DNA of 64,000 bases from Lepiota brunneoincarnata (GCA_023014365.1 JAEBUN010000023.1:248001-312000); one strand, 5' to 3'; positions 46,580 through 58,831 are shown, counted from the first letter of the stretch. Notes: generated from the sequence alone by a model not told the origin. Translations and numbers: made by a program.

Positions 46580-47115
46580 TATTTGCTCTGGGTCTACACA
46601 CTCCTATTTGCTGTTGGTCTATGCACCCCTGACTTGCTACAAGTCCACACCACCACCTCTGCCCACTCTGGGTGTACACACCCTTTATGCACCCTTGATT
46701 TGCTACTGGTGAGTACACTCCTTCCCATTTGCTACAGGTTTATGCCCCCTTCTATTCACTACAAGGGCACACACCCCCCATTTGCTATGGGTCTACACAC
46801 CCTCCTTTTACTATGGCTTTATGCATCCCCTATTCAACATGGGTTTACGCACCCTCCTTTCACTATGGGTGTACATGCCTTCTATTTGCTATGGGTCTAT
46901 GCACCCTCCTTTTATTATGGGTATATGTATCCCTTATTCAACATGGGTTTACACATCCTCCTTTCACTATGGGTGTACACACCTTCTATTTGCCATGGGT
47001 ATATGCACCTCCTATCTGCTATAAGGGTACACATTCTCTATTTGCTATGGGCTGTCCACATCCTCTATTCACTATGGGTGTATGCATCCTCTATTTGCTG
47101 TGGGTATATACACCT
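46580..47115 (+). repeat. 26-bp minisatellite with four-unit higher order
   Basis: Units such as gtttacacatcctcctttcactatgg follow each other with a 26-bp period, clearest from about 46790 to 47115. Every fourth unit is most alike (for example the units ending attcaacatgg, then ttcactatgg, then tttgctatgg, then ttattatgg), giving a 104-bp higher-order repeat. Because 26 is not a multiple of 3 and stops are rare in the unit, long ORFs appear in several frames; these are artefacts. Confidence 0.85.
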
Positions 47116-47596
47116 TCTCATGCACTTTTATCTACTTCACAACTGAGCTATGTACCCTCTGTTTCCATGAGGCCATACTCCCCCCTTGCTGTTCAAACTG
47201 CCCTTTGGGGGTGAGCACACCTTGTCAGTACCATGTTGGCTGTGGTGGTTCTTTGGGTGACCTGACCATGCTTCCTCCTTGACCTCACCACCCAGGGTCA
47301 ACAGGGCTTGAAGAAAGCCCTGCCCCTCTCTCCCAGCCTACACAGTATCAAGTTCTGTCATTCTACATCACTTGTAATGTATAATTTATATTTTATGTTA
47401 CCTGGATGCTTCACAGTGCAAGATGCCACTGCACAATCTGATCTCATGCAAAATTCCTTCTCTAATACACTGACTTTTTGACTTCACTCCTTGTCTCCCA
47501 TCTGTTCCTGCATGTACCAGTGCGTCAACAGGGTACACATCACCACTTCTTTCACTTACTCCATCACCAGCACATAGTTTCCCACATACAGAGTCA
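47116..47596. other. Sequence between minisatellite and LINE ORF1
   Basis: Probably includes the LINE 5' end, but the exact start of the element cannot be fixed. Confidence 0.4.
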
Positions 47597-48836
47597 TGAA
47601 CCCCCCTGGCGCTGGAGGTACCTCCAACGCCCAATATACCCATTTCATGCAGCCGCCTGGCCTGCCAAACATGGCAAGCAAATGACTGTACCAATTTGTC
47701 ATGAAATCCCCTGAGAAATGAGGCAGCAATACCCCCATGATCACCTCAAATGCAACTGTCCTCCAAGCACAAGACCCAAATGCCAAATCCCCATCCCTAC
47801 CAGCCACCCCAACCCCAAAACAACCCTGCTAGAACCTGAGGACACACAACCAGGTGAGTAATAGGATGGCAAACAAAGAGAATATCACCACAGCAGACAT
47901 TTTCCACTTCACTGAGGAGGGGAGAACCCAACCACTAACCAATCAGCCAGCAGAGCAAATGGACAAAGACACAACTCCCAGCTGGGAGGGAGAGACCTTA
48001 AGGGCCAAACTGAGAGCCCTGCTGAGAGACACAACCAACATTGCCGAGAAGCTAACCATAGCCTTTAATTATACAGATACCCATCACTGGGGCCACGGAA
48101 TCACCTTCCTCATCAAGAACCTCACTGCAAAGGTGATCGACCAACCACAGACTGAAGATACAATGAAACAAGAGGAAGTCCTCAAGGCCATCCACGCCCT
48201 AGCTGACAACATCACAAAGATAGCAGACTCAACTGCCATTCAACAATCAAGGATCAAGGCCCTTGAACAACACCTCACACAACCCCCACAACACACAAAT
48301 GCCCCACTCCCAAACAACAGAAACCCCCATGCAGGCCTAGAGGCAAGCATCCACTGACCCCCCACATATGCCACTTACACACAAGCAGCATCCACCAAAG
48401 CACAACCCCCCCCCACCCCCACCTCCCAAGCAACTAACCCAATCAAACCTGGCCAAATCCCACCACCCATTGAGACTTGTCATTGCCTTCAATCAGCCAA
48501 TCCCCCTAGATACAAGAAGAGATGAAGCCTCCATTGTTATGGACATCAACAAACACCTAGAGTCACAACAGGAGTCGAAACACCTCAAAGTAACTGCTAT
48601 CAAGTGGAACCCCCATGGCAACTGCATAGTATTCACACATACTGACCAAACAGCCACAGAACTGAACAAATTTGCAGGTGCCCTCCCCAACATAATAGCA
48701 CCTGGCCATGAAGGGATAACTCACAAGGACAAACAATGGTACAAGATAGAAATCAACAATGTCAGAACAGGTGTACTTGACAGCCCACTTGGAGGTATGT
48801 ACAGCCCAGAACATATACACAAACACCTACAGGAAT
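47597..48836 (+). pseudogene. LINE ORF1, 5' part
   Basis: A Pro-rich opening (from ATG 47597, with stops) leads to a helical, coiled-coil-like part (47854-48357) and then the segment 48368-48836 with LRLVIAFNQPIPLDTRRDEA and HLKVTAIKWNPHGNCIVFTH, typical of the RRM-like half of Tad1-type ORF1 proteins (RNA-binding chaperone of the retrotransposon particle). It is cut by the Gypsy element at 48836. Confidence 0.7.
48832..48836 (+). repeat. Gypsy target-site duplication, left
   Basis: ggaat directly before the left LTR, identical to 58336-58340 after the right LTR. Confidence 0.9.
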
Positions 48837-49219
48837 TGTTACCCGGGTTAGGGGTTCGCTCTTGAGTAGCACAGGGTTCGACACAGGATGTCTATACAGA
48901 CTTGGTCCTGTCCTACTAAGCGTGACTTGGAGACGATGGAGCACTATAAGTCCAGCCGGTTATGGCAAAGAGGTATAGGAGGCAAGAACTTTATAACACT
49001 AAGATAAGGATACAAGGTATTGTACTGTATCCTTATATACTCCTGAGTGTGGCTATACTCCTACTATAATAGTCTGGACCAAGGTAACTATGAGTCAGAG
49101 ATAAGAGACATGAGGCATATGGTAAGAATCGTCCTTCTGATGTTCACTACTGATAGTTTCATAGTGACATGGGAATTGTAGCTAAAAATAACTGTCCTTC
49201 TGATGGAATTCTGATAACA
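48837..49219 (-). repeat. Gypsy 3' LTR
   Basis: 383 bp, TG...CA ends, matches 57953-58335 with five differences. Confidence 0.95.
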
Positions 49220-49500
49220 TTAGGTCCATTCTTAGAGTTGTTTTCCATACAACTCATTAATTTTCTTCTTCCGGGTATTCGGCTAAGTAGTTTGGTTTGT
49301 AATATTCGATCTGAGTTTGGTTGGTGGAGTCTGGTCTGGGGGGAATGACTGGAGAGAAGGTGGGAGTGGGAGTTCTGTGGAGATCGAGTATGGTGGCGGT
49401 TTCTGGGGATGGAGGTTGTCCTGGATAGAAGATGTCGTATAGTAGGCATCTGAAATGGGGACTTTCTATTCTTTCTTCTGGTGGGGTGGTTGGGTTTTCT

Positions 49501-50625
49501 TCAGAAGGAACCGCATGGTTCTCCTGTAATATTTGATTTGGCCATGTCGTCGTAGCACTCCTCGTAGTAGTTGTCGTGGGTGAGGTCGATGTATCTATGA
49601 TGAGTTGTGGGAGTGGTCGAGGGACGGGTTGTCAGATTTCTGGAGTAGGGAGCATATTGAGTCTTTTGACTTGGGCATTTGGTTCGTTTATGGCACAGTT
49701 GGAAAACAGCGCAGTGGGGGCATCTATACTTGATGCAATCATATGAGTAATGCCCTGGGGCATATTGCTTGCATCTGAGGCAAGCAAATTGGGGGCAATC
49801 CATGGCCCAATGTCCTGTGTGCCTGCATTGGATACAGACTGATCTGTCGGTGGTTCGGGGGTTGGTTTGTGAGTGAATGGGATTGGGGGAGTTCTGAATC
49901 GGGACGTTGTTACTGGTGATGGTGTGGGTGGCGTCCTTGGTGGGGGTGAGAAGTCAGAAAGGATTTCTGATACTGGTGGGCTTTCTTCCCTTGTTGGGGA
50001 CGGTGGTGATGATTGCGGCAGTGGTTGTCGTGGTAGTGGTGGGGATGGTTGCAGTGGGGGGTTGCGAGGTATGTACCTCATCTCGCTTGGGTAGGTTCTT
50101 TGACACCTCGGACATGAGGCCCGATCTTGAGCAGAGAAGTCGCTCAAGTGATTCTGCCCAGGCTTGTTGCATATTGTATGCAGTAGCAAGAGCCTTAGTC
50201 TGTCGTACGTGGTGGGTATAGTCGTACCAGAGTTGTCGGTCGTATTCTGAAATTGAAGTGTGTTCCAATTTAGTTGTAAAGGCTCCGTCAGTGGCAGCCT
50301 TGCGCAGATCTCCATCAGAAGGGTGATCTGGTCCATATGATCGTACTCCAGCTGTATGGTATCTAAGAGAGGCGGCTGGGGCAGCTGTTGGTTCTGGGGT
50401 GTTGTTGGGGTTGGGGGTCTCGTCCCTGAGGGAGGCGTATGTTGTGGCGAAGGTGTGAGAAGGGGTGTAGGGAGACGGGGCCAGAACGGGAGTTGTTTGA
50501 AGTGTAGTATGTTCGATGCTTGCATTGTTTATGATGACGACGGAGGATGATGAGGAAGTGGGTGAGGGTGTTGTTGAAAAAGGGGGAGTAGTTTGGGGGC
50601 GAGCAAGGTCAAGGTTCATGGGCAT
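49501..50625 (-). pseudogene. Gypsy accessory ORF with CCHC zinc knuckles
   Basis: Downstream of pol and on the same strand. One frame from ATG 50625 reads through a Ser/Thr/Pro-rich N-terminus and a helical block (EYDRQLWYDYTHHVRQTKAL), meets a single TGA near 49954, then continues in the same frame to 49501 with CIQCRHTGHWAMDC (a perfect C-x2-C-x4-H-x4-C), CLRCKQYAPGHYSYDC and CPHCAVFQLCHKRTKC. Gag-like nucleic-acid binding is inferred. It is not the usual position for a Gag knuckle. An overlapping ORF at 49632-50525 is a frame shadow of the Pro-rich part. Confidence 0.6.
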
Positions 50626-50627
50626 CT

Positions 50628-53600
50628 TTAAGTACGTTTGGTGTGGGAGCGAAGTTGTCTTTGGTTGGTTCTGGTGGGTCTCTGTTCCTTCTGGAGAATT
50701 CCATGGGCTTCTTTATACTTGGTTAAGTATTCCTTGGCATTTGCATGGAGTGTTTCATCGGTGATCCATTCGTTCTCCGTGTGGGAGTATCCTTTCCATT
50801 TGACGTAGTATTGGAGTTTTCCGCAGTGTTGGCAGTGATTTAGAATAGCTTCTATTTCGTATTCTTCTTCTTCATTGATGATGTCTGGTGGTGGTGGAGT
50901 CGGATGAGATCCGTATGCTTCTGTTTCGGTATATGGGGTTAGAAGGTTTCTGTGGAATATCAGGTGTATTTTCCATTTGATCGGAAGTTTTAGTTTGTAG
51001 GTGAGTGGCGATAAGACTTCTGAGATAAGGAAGGGTCCTAGTCGTTTTGGGGATATTTTGTTGGAAATGAAGGGGAGTTTGAGGTTTTTGGCTTCTAGCC
51101 ATACTTTTTGACGTGTTTCAAGGGGTTTGACAGTTCTTCTGGTTCTTTGTTTCATAATATTGGCGGAGAGTTGATATGCCGCGTGCGCTTCTTTTCTGGC
51201 GTCATCAAGGAGTCTGATGCATTTGTCTACTGATGGAAAGTTCGATGTTTCCATTACCGTGGGTATCGGTGGAGGGTTGTATCCCATGATTAGCTCAAAT
51301 GGGGATTTCTGCCTTGAGGCGTGTATTTTGGAGTTGTGTGCAAACTCGGCGATAGGGAGGGTTTCTGACCAGTCAAGAGGGTTTCTGGTGCAGTATATGG
51401 CAAGGTAGGTTTCGATTTCTTGATTGTATCATTCTGTGGAACCATCTGTCTGGGGGTGGTATGCAGTTGAGAACGCCTGTTGGATGTTTAGACATTTGGC
51501 TAGTTGTCTGAGGGAGTTGGCGGCGAATCTGGGGTCTCGATCTGATATGATTTTGTTGGGTAATCCGAATCTGGTGAAGACCTTTTCTATTAATAATCGT
51601 CCGATGTCATTGGCGTTTGATCGATCTGATGTTGGGATGAAAATTACCCCCTTTGTAAGGCCGTGGTCCACCACGGACAATATTGCGTTATGGCTGGTGC
51701 TAGGCGGTAGACCGGTGATAAGATCCCATGAGATCTGGGCAAATGGGCGTTTGGAGGATGATGGTGGGATCGGTTGAGTTGGTGCGCGATCCGGTCTGCA
51801 TATGATTTTGTGTTGTTGACACTCTGGACAGCCTTTGACATATGTAGTTCTTTATGAATGTCGACATTCCTGGCCAATATACTTCTTTCTTGGCGAGGCG
51901 GTATGTTTCTTGTTCTCCAGGGTGACCATGAGTAGGGTGGTCATGGTATCTTGCGATGACATCGCGTCTGAGTTGGAGGTCTTCTGGAATAATGACATGT
52001 TCTTGGAACGTGAGGAGTGGACCATTTGGTGTCGGAACTGTTCTGAAGTCTTTGTCGGCGGCGTTAGGGTGGGTTTCTTTTAGGAGTTTGAACGCTTCGG
52101 TGGTTCTAGCGTTGTATTTGGGTGATTCTGTGATTCTTTCTTGGAGTTCCATATCAACGGTGGTGATAAAGAGGTGTTCTGGGAGTATTGTGATCAGGTT
52201 TTGATCTTCTATGTCAGCGGTGGCAACAAAGAGGTTGTTTGGAAGCATGGTGACGTCTTCGTTATCATTATCCTCATCAGGGATGTGGTCTGGACGTCTT
52301 GATAGGGCGTCTGGTGCAGGGATCTTTGATCCTGGGGCATGTTCTAATTTGAAGTTGTAGTCCGCGAGGGTCTGGACCCATCATGCTTGTCTGCGGTTGA
52401 TTTTCTGGGGTTTGCGCCAGTATGTTAGGTTTTGGTGATCCGTTCTGATGCGGACTGTGTGAGGGCTGCCAAGGAGGTAGTGGCGCCATTCTTCGAGGGC
52501 TCGGATAATAGCGAGGAGTTCCCTGTCGTAGATATTGTAGTTGCATTCTGCTGGTCCGAACGTCTTTGAATAGAATGATATGGGTTTCCATATTCCGTTG
52601 ATGTCGTGTTGATACAGGACAGCTCCTGATGCAAATTTAGAAGCATTGGCTTCTATTTCGAAGGGTTTTGTGGAGTCGGGCATGAGGAGTACCGGTTCCT
52701 TCAGGAATTTTATTCTTGAGCGTTTTGAATGCTTTCTGTTGTTCTTCTTTCCATTTGAATTTGTTTGATTTGGAAAGGAGTTGGTTCAGGGGTTTGGTGT
52801 GGTGGGAGTAGTTGCGGATGAACTTCCAGTAGAAGTTACAGAATCCAATGAATTTCCGAACGTGTTGGACTGTTTTTGGCACTGGCCAGTCTTCTATTCC
52901 CTTGAGTTTTCCGGGATCCATTTTGATCTCGTCTGGTGTGATGATCATGCCAAGGTATTTGAGTCGTTGTTTGTTGAACTCGCATTTCTCCATTTTGAGG
53001 TAGAGGTCGTTTTCCTGCAGGATTTGCAGTACTTTTTCCGTAATTCAGTCAGTTTCTTCTTGGGTTTTACTGTAGATTAGGATATCATCCATGTAGATGA
53101 TGATTCCTCCTTTCTCCATTATTTCGGAGAATAACGTGTCCATCATATGTTGGAACATCGCGGGACTGTTGCAGAGTCTGAAAAACATAACAGTCGGTTC
53201 GAAAAGACCCATGGGAGTCTTGAACGCTGCTTTCCATTGATTGCCGTCTTTGATTCTGATGTTATTGTATCCTAAGCGGACGTTGAGCTTAGTGAAATAC
53301 TTAGCTCCTTTGAGTTTGTCCATGATAGAGGAAATCATGGGGATTGGATAAGCATTTTTGACAGTATGATCGTTTAGATAACGATAATCTTGGCAGGGTC
53401 GGAGGTCTCCTCCTTTCTTGGCAACGAAAAAGAAGGGTGATGCCATAGGGGATTTTGAGGGGCGGATGTAGCCTTTTCGGAGGTTTTCATCTATGAACTC
53501 TTTCAGCACTTTCTCTTCGGCAGGTGCCACTTGATACAGTTTCATTGATTTTGCTTCGAATGTTGGTTTTGGTTTGATTTCATGATCAAACGTTCTTGAT

Positions 53601-54490
53601 GGTGGGAATCGTTTGGAGGCTTTTTTGTTGAATATTTTGGCCCATCAGGCAAATCTCCGAGGGATCTCGGGTAGTTCCTTGTTTGATTCCAGTTGTTTTC
53701 CTTTTTGGTTTGCTGATTTTGTTGGGTTATGTTGCTCATTGTGGAGCGTTGTGGCATGTGTTGCTTTGGCGTTTACTTCCAATGGGGCTAGAAGCATCGG
53801 GTTCATTTCTCTTTCCAAAGAGAAGGTGTCAAGGTCAACGTTTGATAGGTTGACGTATTCTTCGGGGTTTTCCTCAGGTTGGGAGGTTTTTCCAGCCATT
53901 ATGTCCATGGCAATGGAGTTAAGTTCAACAGGTCGTCACAGGGTTCTGAGGAGTTTGGAAAAGTCTTGGTGATCGATTTGCAGTTTCCAAGAAAATGTCT
54001 TGGTCTTTCAATTGATGTCGGGATTGTATTGTTCCAACCAGGGAAATCCGATGATGAGGTCTTTCTCACCAGTGTTTGTGACATATGCTTCTAGCGTGCA
54101 GTCTCTTCCATCAATGATGGTTCTGATTTTGATGTATTCATGGATCTTGCCATGTTGATTGTCAGTTCCGTCAACGTTACTGAGTGGAATTGGTTGGTCC
54201 AGCCATTTGGTTTGATAACCATGTCGTTCAATGACTTTATGGGAGATGAAATTCCCTTGGGCTCCTGAGTCTATCAGGGCGGTGATGGCCACGGGTTTTG
54301 ATGTCCGTTCACTCCAAATCTCAATGGGTAAGAAAAGGGATCGTTTATTCAGGGATAGTCGTAATTGTACAGAGTTTATCGAGAAAGTGTCCTTCTGGGA
54401 GTGATAGTACAAAATGTCCTTCTGAGTTCTGGAACGTGCAGGGGCACATCGGTCGACAGCATTCCTTTTTAAAAATCCTGGAATGGACAC
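50628..54490 (-). pseudogene. Gypsy pol: protease, RT, RNase H, integrase, chromodomain
   Basis: In order on the minus strand: retropepsin (ALIDSGAQGNFIS, near 54250); reverse transcriptase ([30 protein letters not shown] near 53090); RNase H ([17 protein letters not shown] near 52630); integrase with an HHCC-type finger (HGHPGEQETYRLAKKEVYWP), SWDLITGLP, IISDRDPRF and YHPQTDGSTE; and a chromodomain (YEIEAILN ... YYVKWKGYSHTENEW) near 50850, which places it among chromoviruses. Lesions: the motif A Asp of RT is Asn ([10 protein letters not shown] near 53275), the RNase H EADAS is EANAS, stops occur after EETD (about 53043) and after GSTE (about 51428), and frame changes fall near 52680 and 51800. 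Confidence 0.85.
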
Positions 54491-56334
54491 ATCTCCGGAT
54501 CCTCGGCTAGTGCGGAATGGAGTTCTTGTTGGAGTTCAGGATCAAGATCATCGACCATTTGGCGCATCTGGGATGCGACTTCTGCGACAGCAAGGGAATA
54601 CTTGCATTGCGGTGATTGTTGGGTGTTCTGGTTTGGAAATCCGGGATGAGTGTTTTGCTGTCCAGGGAAAGGACGGTTGGGGTTTCTCGCAGGGCGAGGA
54701 GGGTTGGTGCGCATTCCTGGGAAGCGTCTAGCTGGTGGTGGTTGAGGGCATTTACTGACCCAACGATCTTTGGCTCCATATCGGAAGCATTCTTGGTTCT
54801 GGTATGATTTCATTTGTTGTCTGGTGACAACGGCATCTAACTCCAACGGTTCTTGTGCAGAGTCTTCTTCGGCATATTCCAGTTGTGGGATTTCGGGGTA
54901 AGGATCTTTGAACCCTTCTTCCATTGTGGCATGGTCTATTTCCATGGCGTGTGGGTCTCGTGGGGTGAAATGTGGAGCGTTGCTTCTTTGATAGAATTGT
55001 GTGTAGGGCATGTTGTTGTTTGGGCGGCTTGGTCCGCGGTTGGGTTGGTATTGGTTTCTTTGGGGAAACGTGTTTCTGGGGGTGCCGTAGAGGGCATTGG
55101 TTCAGCAGAAATTGTCATCGAGTTTATTGGCTCAGGTGTACCAAGCAGCGATAGTTGTCAGAGGGTTTTCCGATTTGTCGATTTTTATGGTAATACGGTG
55201 GTCAATTGCCTTACAGTATAGATCGATCAGAGTGCGATCTTCATTTAGCCCAGATTAATGGATGAGTTCCTTGAACTGAGCATTGAACTTGGTCATTGGT
55301 TTGCCTGCTTGATGCAGGGTTTGAAGTCTGGTATGCACGTACACATGTTTGTCTGCTGGGGTAAAGTCAGCTCTAAGCCAAGCAGTGAAGTTGTCCCATG
55401 ACTCCATGGCTATGGGTTGCCCTTGTTGGGTTTGGGCATTTCTCTCGTGGAGGTACTGTCTAGCCCAGGCTTGGGCATCTCCTGATTGCATTGTTGAGAG
55501 GACAAATAAGGTCCTAGCAAGGTCAGTGTTGTACATGGTTGCGTTGGCAAGCACGTAAACTTCGCATTGGAAGATCCAATCTTCAAACAGTCTTCTAGTT
55601 CCATCGAAGGCGATGGGTTTGAGGAGTCCTAACTCCTTTGGGGTAGCTGCAGCGGCCATTATTTGTAATTGTCCAGGTGGTGGTGGTGGTGGTGGTGATG
55701 GTGGTTGTGTTGGTCGCAGGGGAGGAGCCGGTAGGGCTAAGGGTACGGTTGGCGTGGGTAATGCGGGTGGTTGTGGATCGGGATCTGATTGGTTGTCATC
55801 TGTTATATAGACATCGGAGTCGTTATCTGGTGGGGGAGTTCTTCCCTGATTTATGGCGTATTCGTGGCATGTGAGTAAGTTCTCTTCTGACGTGGAAAGT
55901 CCTCTCGGTTGTTTGAGGGTGTTTTTAAGTCTTTGGAGTTTGTAGTCGTTTAATGGGTCTACTTTAGCACGGTATTCTTTGGCTTGTTTGCGTCTTCTTT
56001 CTTCTTCTTCATAGTGTTCTTTTAGTTCTCTTTCGTGTTGTATCCTTTGTTGTTCTGCTAGTTCGTCAGCAAAGCTTGTTCTTGTACGTGTTGATGTACT
56101 TGGAGTGGGCAAGTCAAATGGGGATGGAGGATAGAATGGGGATGGTGTCTGAGTGGGGATAGGGTTTCTTCTGGGATCCGGGTTTTGGGTTCCTGATCCT
56201 GAGATTCTACTTCTCGATTTGGGAGGTGATGGAGTTTCTCGGGCCAAGAATTTCTTTGGAGGTGTTGAAAAGGAAGAAACTTTCGTAGATTTTAATATAG
56301 ATAGTGGGCTTGTTTTCACTAAGCTTAGCCGCAA
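54469..56334 (-). pseudogene. Gypsy gag
   Basis: From ATG 56334: a basic Ser/Pro-rich start, a charged helix (ERELKEHYEEEERRRKQAKE), a Pro-rich linker, and the capsid-like part (FDGTRRLFEDWIFQCEVYVL, ARTLFVLSTMQSGDAQAWA, FNAQFKELIH). Stops at about 55255, 55133 and 55103 separate it from the rest (DLYCKAIDHRITIKI ... MDIDHATMEE-like segment and QECFRYGAKDRWVSKCPQ). The last is a degenerate zinc knuckle: the second Cys is Tyr and the His is Trp. Confidence 0.75.
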
Positions 56335-56524
56335 TTCGATAAGCTTAAGCTAATACAAGTGGAATGATATAGATAATGAACAGTTTCGTCTTTTAGGGTG
56401 TTCTGGGGGTGCGTTCTGACAGCGAAATTCAAGAGAGTAGTGTTTTTAGAGGTTAACGAACAGCCGTTGAAGTTATCTTAGCCGTACGGTGCAACAATGA
56501 AAGGACAATCCCTGTCAATTCAAA

Positions 56525-56650
56525 GCGCTGGGTCTCTGGTCTCTGGTCTCTGGTCTCTGAACTCTGGTCTCTGTCTCTGTCTCTGTCTCTAACACTCTGG
56601 AACTCTAAACTCTGAACTCTGAACTCTGGTCTCTGTCTCTGTCTCTGGGT
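56525..56650 (+). repeat. CTCTGG/TCTCTG microsatellite in Gypsy leader
   Basis: About 125 bp of ctctggtctctg-type repeats in the untranslated leader between the 5' LTR and gag. Confidence 0.85.
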
Positions 56651-57267
56651 TGGTCGACGACCGAAGAAATCACACTTAACAACGCACACTAAATAGCCCT
56701 CTGAAACCGTTCTTGATCACGGCTCGCAGACTTGCGTGTGGAAGCGGGGGTGAGACCTCTTGCTTCTTCACGAACAAGTGCGACCGTATTTATATTGTTT
56801 AGATACATACGGGAGATAGTAAATATGAAATAGAAAACAATAAGCTTAATTGTTACAGGCACTGTAGAACATTTTGGAAGGTTCGGCAGCATTTCTACCT
56901 CACCCTGGGTTATGGGTTTTTCTCTGATTAACGAATGGCAATCCAGCCAGACGTGTTCCGTGCTCGTCTGCATTATTCTGCGTCCACACGAGCACGTTAA
57001 GTTTCCAGATCAATTATGATCGGAATGTATAGTGGATGGACAATTCCTTGATCCGTTGTAATTAATCTCAGTTAAGCAGTATGCCGAAGTGCCGGGACCC
57101 CCAAAGCACTCGTTAATTAGGAGTCTTTGATATTTCTAGGTTTTTGGGCATCGGGTATTGCCTCCCGAACGTTGGACGTTCCGTTCCGTGGTCTGGTCAT
57201 CATTATTGAACTCGCTATAGACGTAATACGCCTGTGACAGCCGCTACATAGGTACATTCTTTTATGT

Positions 57268-57923
57268 TTAAACGCATTCGGGTTCATCAGAAAACTGCTC
57301 GTAAGGTCCCTTGATGCGACCAGGGTATACTCGATAGGCTATGTAGAGCCCTGAATCCCTCCGGAGAGCATTCTGATAGCTTGGTTCACTAAGCTTAGTG
57401 ATAATGAGCTGGTTTGAACACTTCTGAGGCTTGAATATCCTTAGTTCGGTCAAACTGGCTACTATGGGATATAGTACCAATCCTCTATAGAGTTCTTTAA
57501 TGATATAGCCAATGATTCTATGTAGAGAATCGTTCCGGAGTACGGAATTCATGTATAGGCGTGAAATTGGCGTATCAGCGTGGTGGCAGTTGTCTAGTGA
57601 TCAATTATCGCTAGAAGAATGAAAAATTGGGTTGCAATGATGGATATCCCAGAGTATAGGTTCCACGATCTGACGACACAGCAGTGATAGGGACACGTGA
57701 TATGTTCGAGTTCTAGGGTGATGATTTGGTAGGCAATGAGGGTGGCGGTAGAAGTGAAAATGAAGATGAGTAGGTAAGCCAGGTCTTCTGGCGGGGAGAG
57801 GTTGAGGGACGTAGCGATAGCTACACAGAGGGGTGGTTTTCTTTCGTACGTTGTTTTGAACGACCAGAGTACCTTGACGTGTTCAGTACGTTGGCAGAAT
57901 AGAGCAGAGCAGAGGGCAAGCAA
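57268..57923 (-). other. Two short ORFs in the Gypsy leader, one hydrophobic
   Basis: ORF 57923-57594 (109 codons) starts 29 bp inside the 5' LTR border and has two hydrophobic segments (YLLIFIFTSTATLIAYQI and SIIATQFFILLAIID). ORF 57552-57268 (94 codons) follows. Neither matches a Gag or Pol domain that I know. They could be leader ORFs of the element, a captured host piece, or chance; coding is unproven. Confidence 0.35.
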
Positions 57924-57952
57924 GAGATAAGCAGCAGAGTATCTTAGTGTTT

Positions 57953-58335
57953 TGTTACCTGGGTTAGGGGTTCGCTCTTGAGTAGCACGGGGTTCGACAC
58001 AGGATGTCTATACAGACTTGGTCCTGTCCTACTAAGCGTGACTTGGAGACGACGGAGCACTATAAGTCCAGCCGGTTATGGCAAAGAGGTATAGGAGGCA
58101 AGAACTTTATAACACTAAGATAAGGATACAAGGTATTGTACTGTATCCTTATATACTCCTGAGTGTGGCTATACTCCTACTATAATAGTCCAGACCAAGG
58201 TAACTATGAGTCAGAGATAAGAGACATGAGGCATATGGTAAGAATCGTCCTTCTGATGTTCACTACTGATAGTTTCATAGTGACATGGGAATTGTAGCTA
58301 AAAATAACTGTCCTTCTGATGGAATTCTGATAACA
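57953..58335 (-). repeat. Gypsy 5' LTR
   Basis: 383 bp. It should contain the element's promoter reading leftwards. I could not identify a tRNA primer site next to it; related chromoviruses can self-prime. Confidence 0.95.
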
Positions 58336-58340
58336 GGAAT
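58336..58340 (+). repeat. Gypsy target-site duplication, right
   Basis: ggaat; see the left copy at 48832-48836. Confidence 0.9.
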
Positions 58341-58831
58341 ACATACAACCCAGAATACACCAAACTGAATGTTGTGCAACTACCACAATAGGTCTGACCA
58401 GAAAGCAAACTCCAGACACAGAACTACTCATCAGTAGTCTTTGCAATAGATGACAGGGACCAACAGACACACCTCATAAAAAATGTCAAGACACTTGCAC
58501 TTGCAGCCTTTGGTCACATCATACAACTCAGAGACTGGGCAGACAGACCACTGATTACCCAATGTTGACGATGCTGGCTTTTTGACCACAGGACCACCAA
58601 ATGCAAGGCAGAAACCCCGAAATGCCACCTCTGCAATGCTGAACACCTGGAGGAAGAACACCTGACAGCTTGTAGAGAATGTGAGTCCCAGATAGAGCTT
58701 GACAATGAAAGCTGCCCCCACACCATCACATGCATCAACTGCAAGAAGGCCAGTGTAGAAGACTCATTCCACCTGTCTAACTACATAGGCAATGCCCATG
58801 AACAAGAAGATGCCACAGCCCAAGCAAAGTG
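58341..58831 (+). pseudogene. LINE ORF1, 3' part with zinc knuckles
   Basis: Continues ORF1 after the Gypsy insertion: a helical stretch, then CCHC-like knuckles (RCWLFDHRTTKC, CHLCNAEHLEEEHLTAC, CINCKKASVEDSFHL). One stop (TGA, likely former CGA) precedes the first knuckle. Confidence 0.65.

Larger units (their letters stand above)
48837..58335 (-). mobile_element. Ty3/Gypsy chromovirus, complete, 9499 bp
   Basis: Two 383-bp LTRs flank gag, pol (PR-RT-RH-IN-chromodomain) and extra ORFs, all on the minus strand. The 5-bp duplication ggaat proves one insertion event into LINE ORF1. The LTRs differ at five positions (about 1.3%), so the insertion is fairly recent. Proteins carry a few inactivating changes, so this copy is probably not autonomous. 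Confidence 0.95.

Noticed and set aside
46514..47214. Long overlapping ORFs of up to 210 codons with Leu/Tyr-rich repeats
   Set aside because: They are frame products of the 26-bp minisatellite. ORFs appear in three frames at once, and the sequence has no domain.
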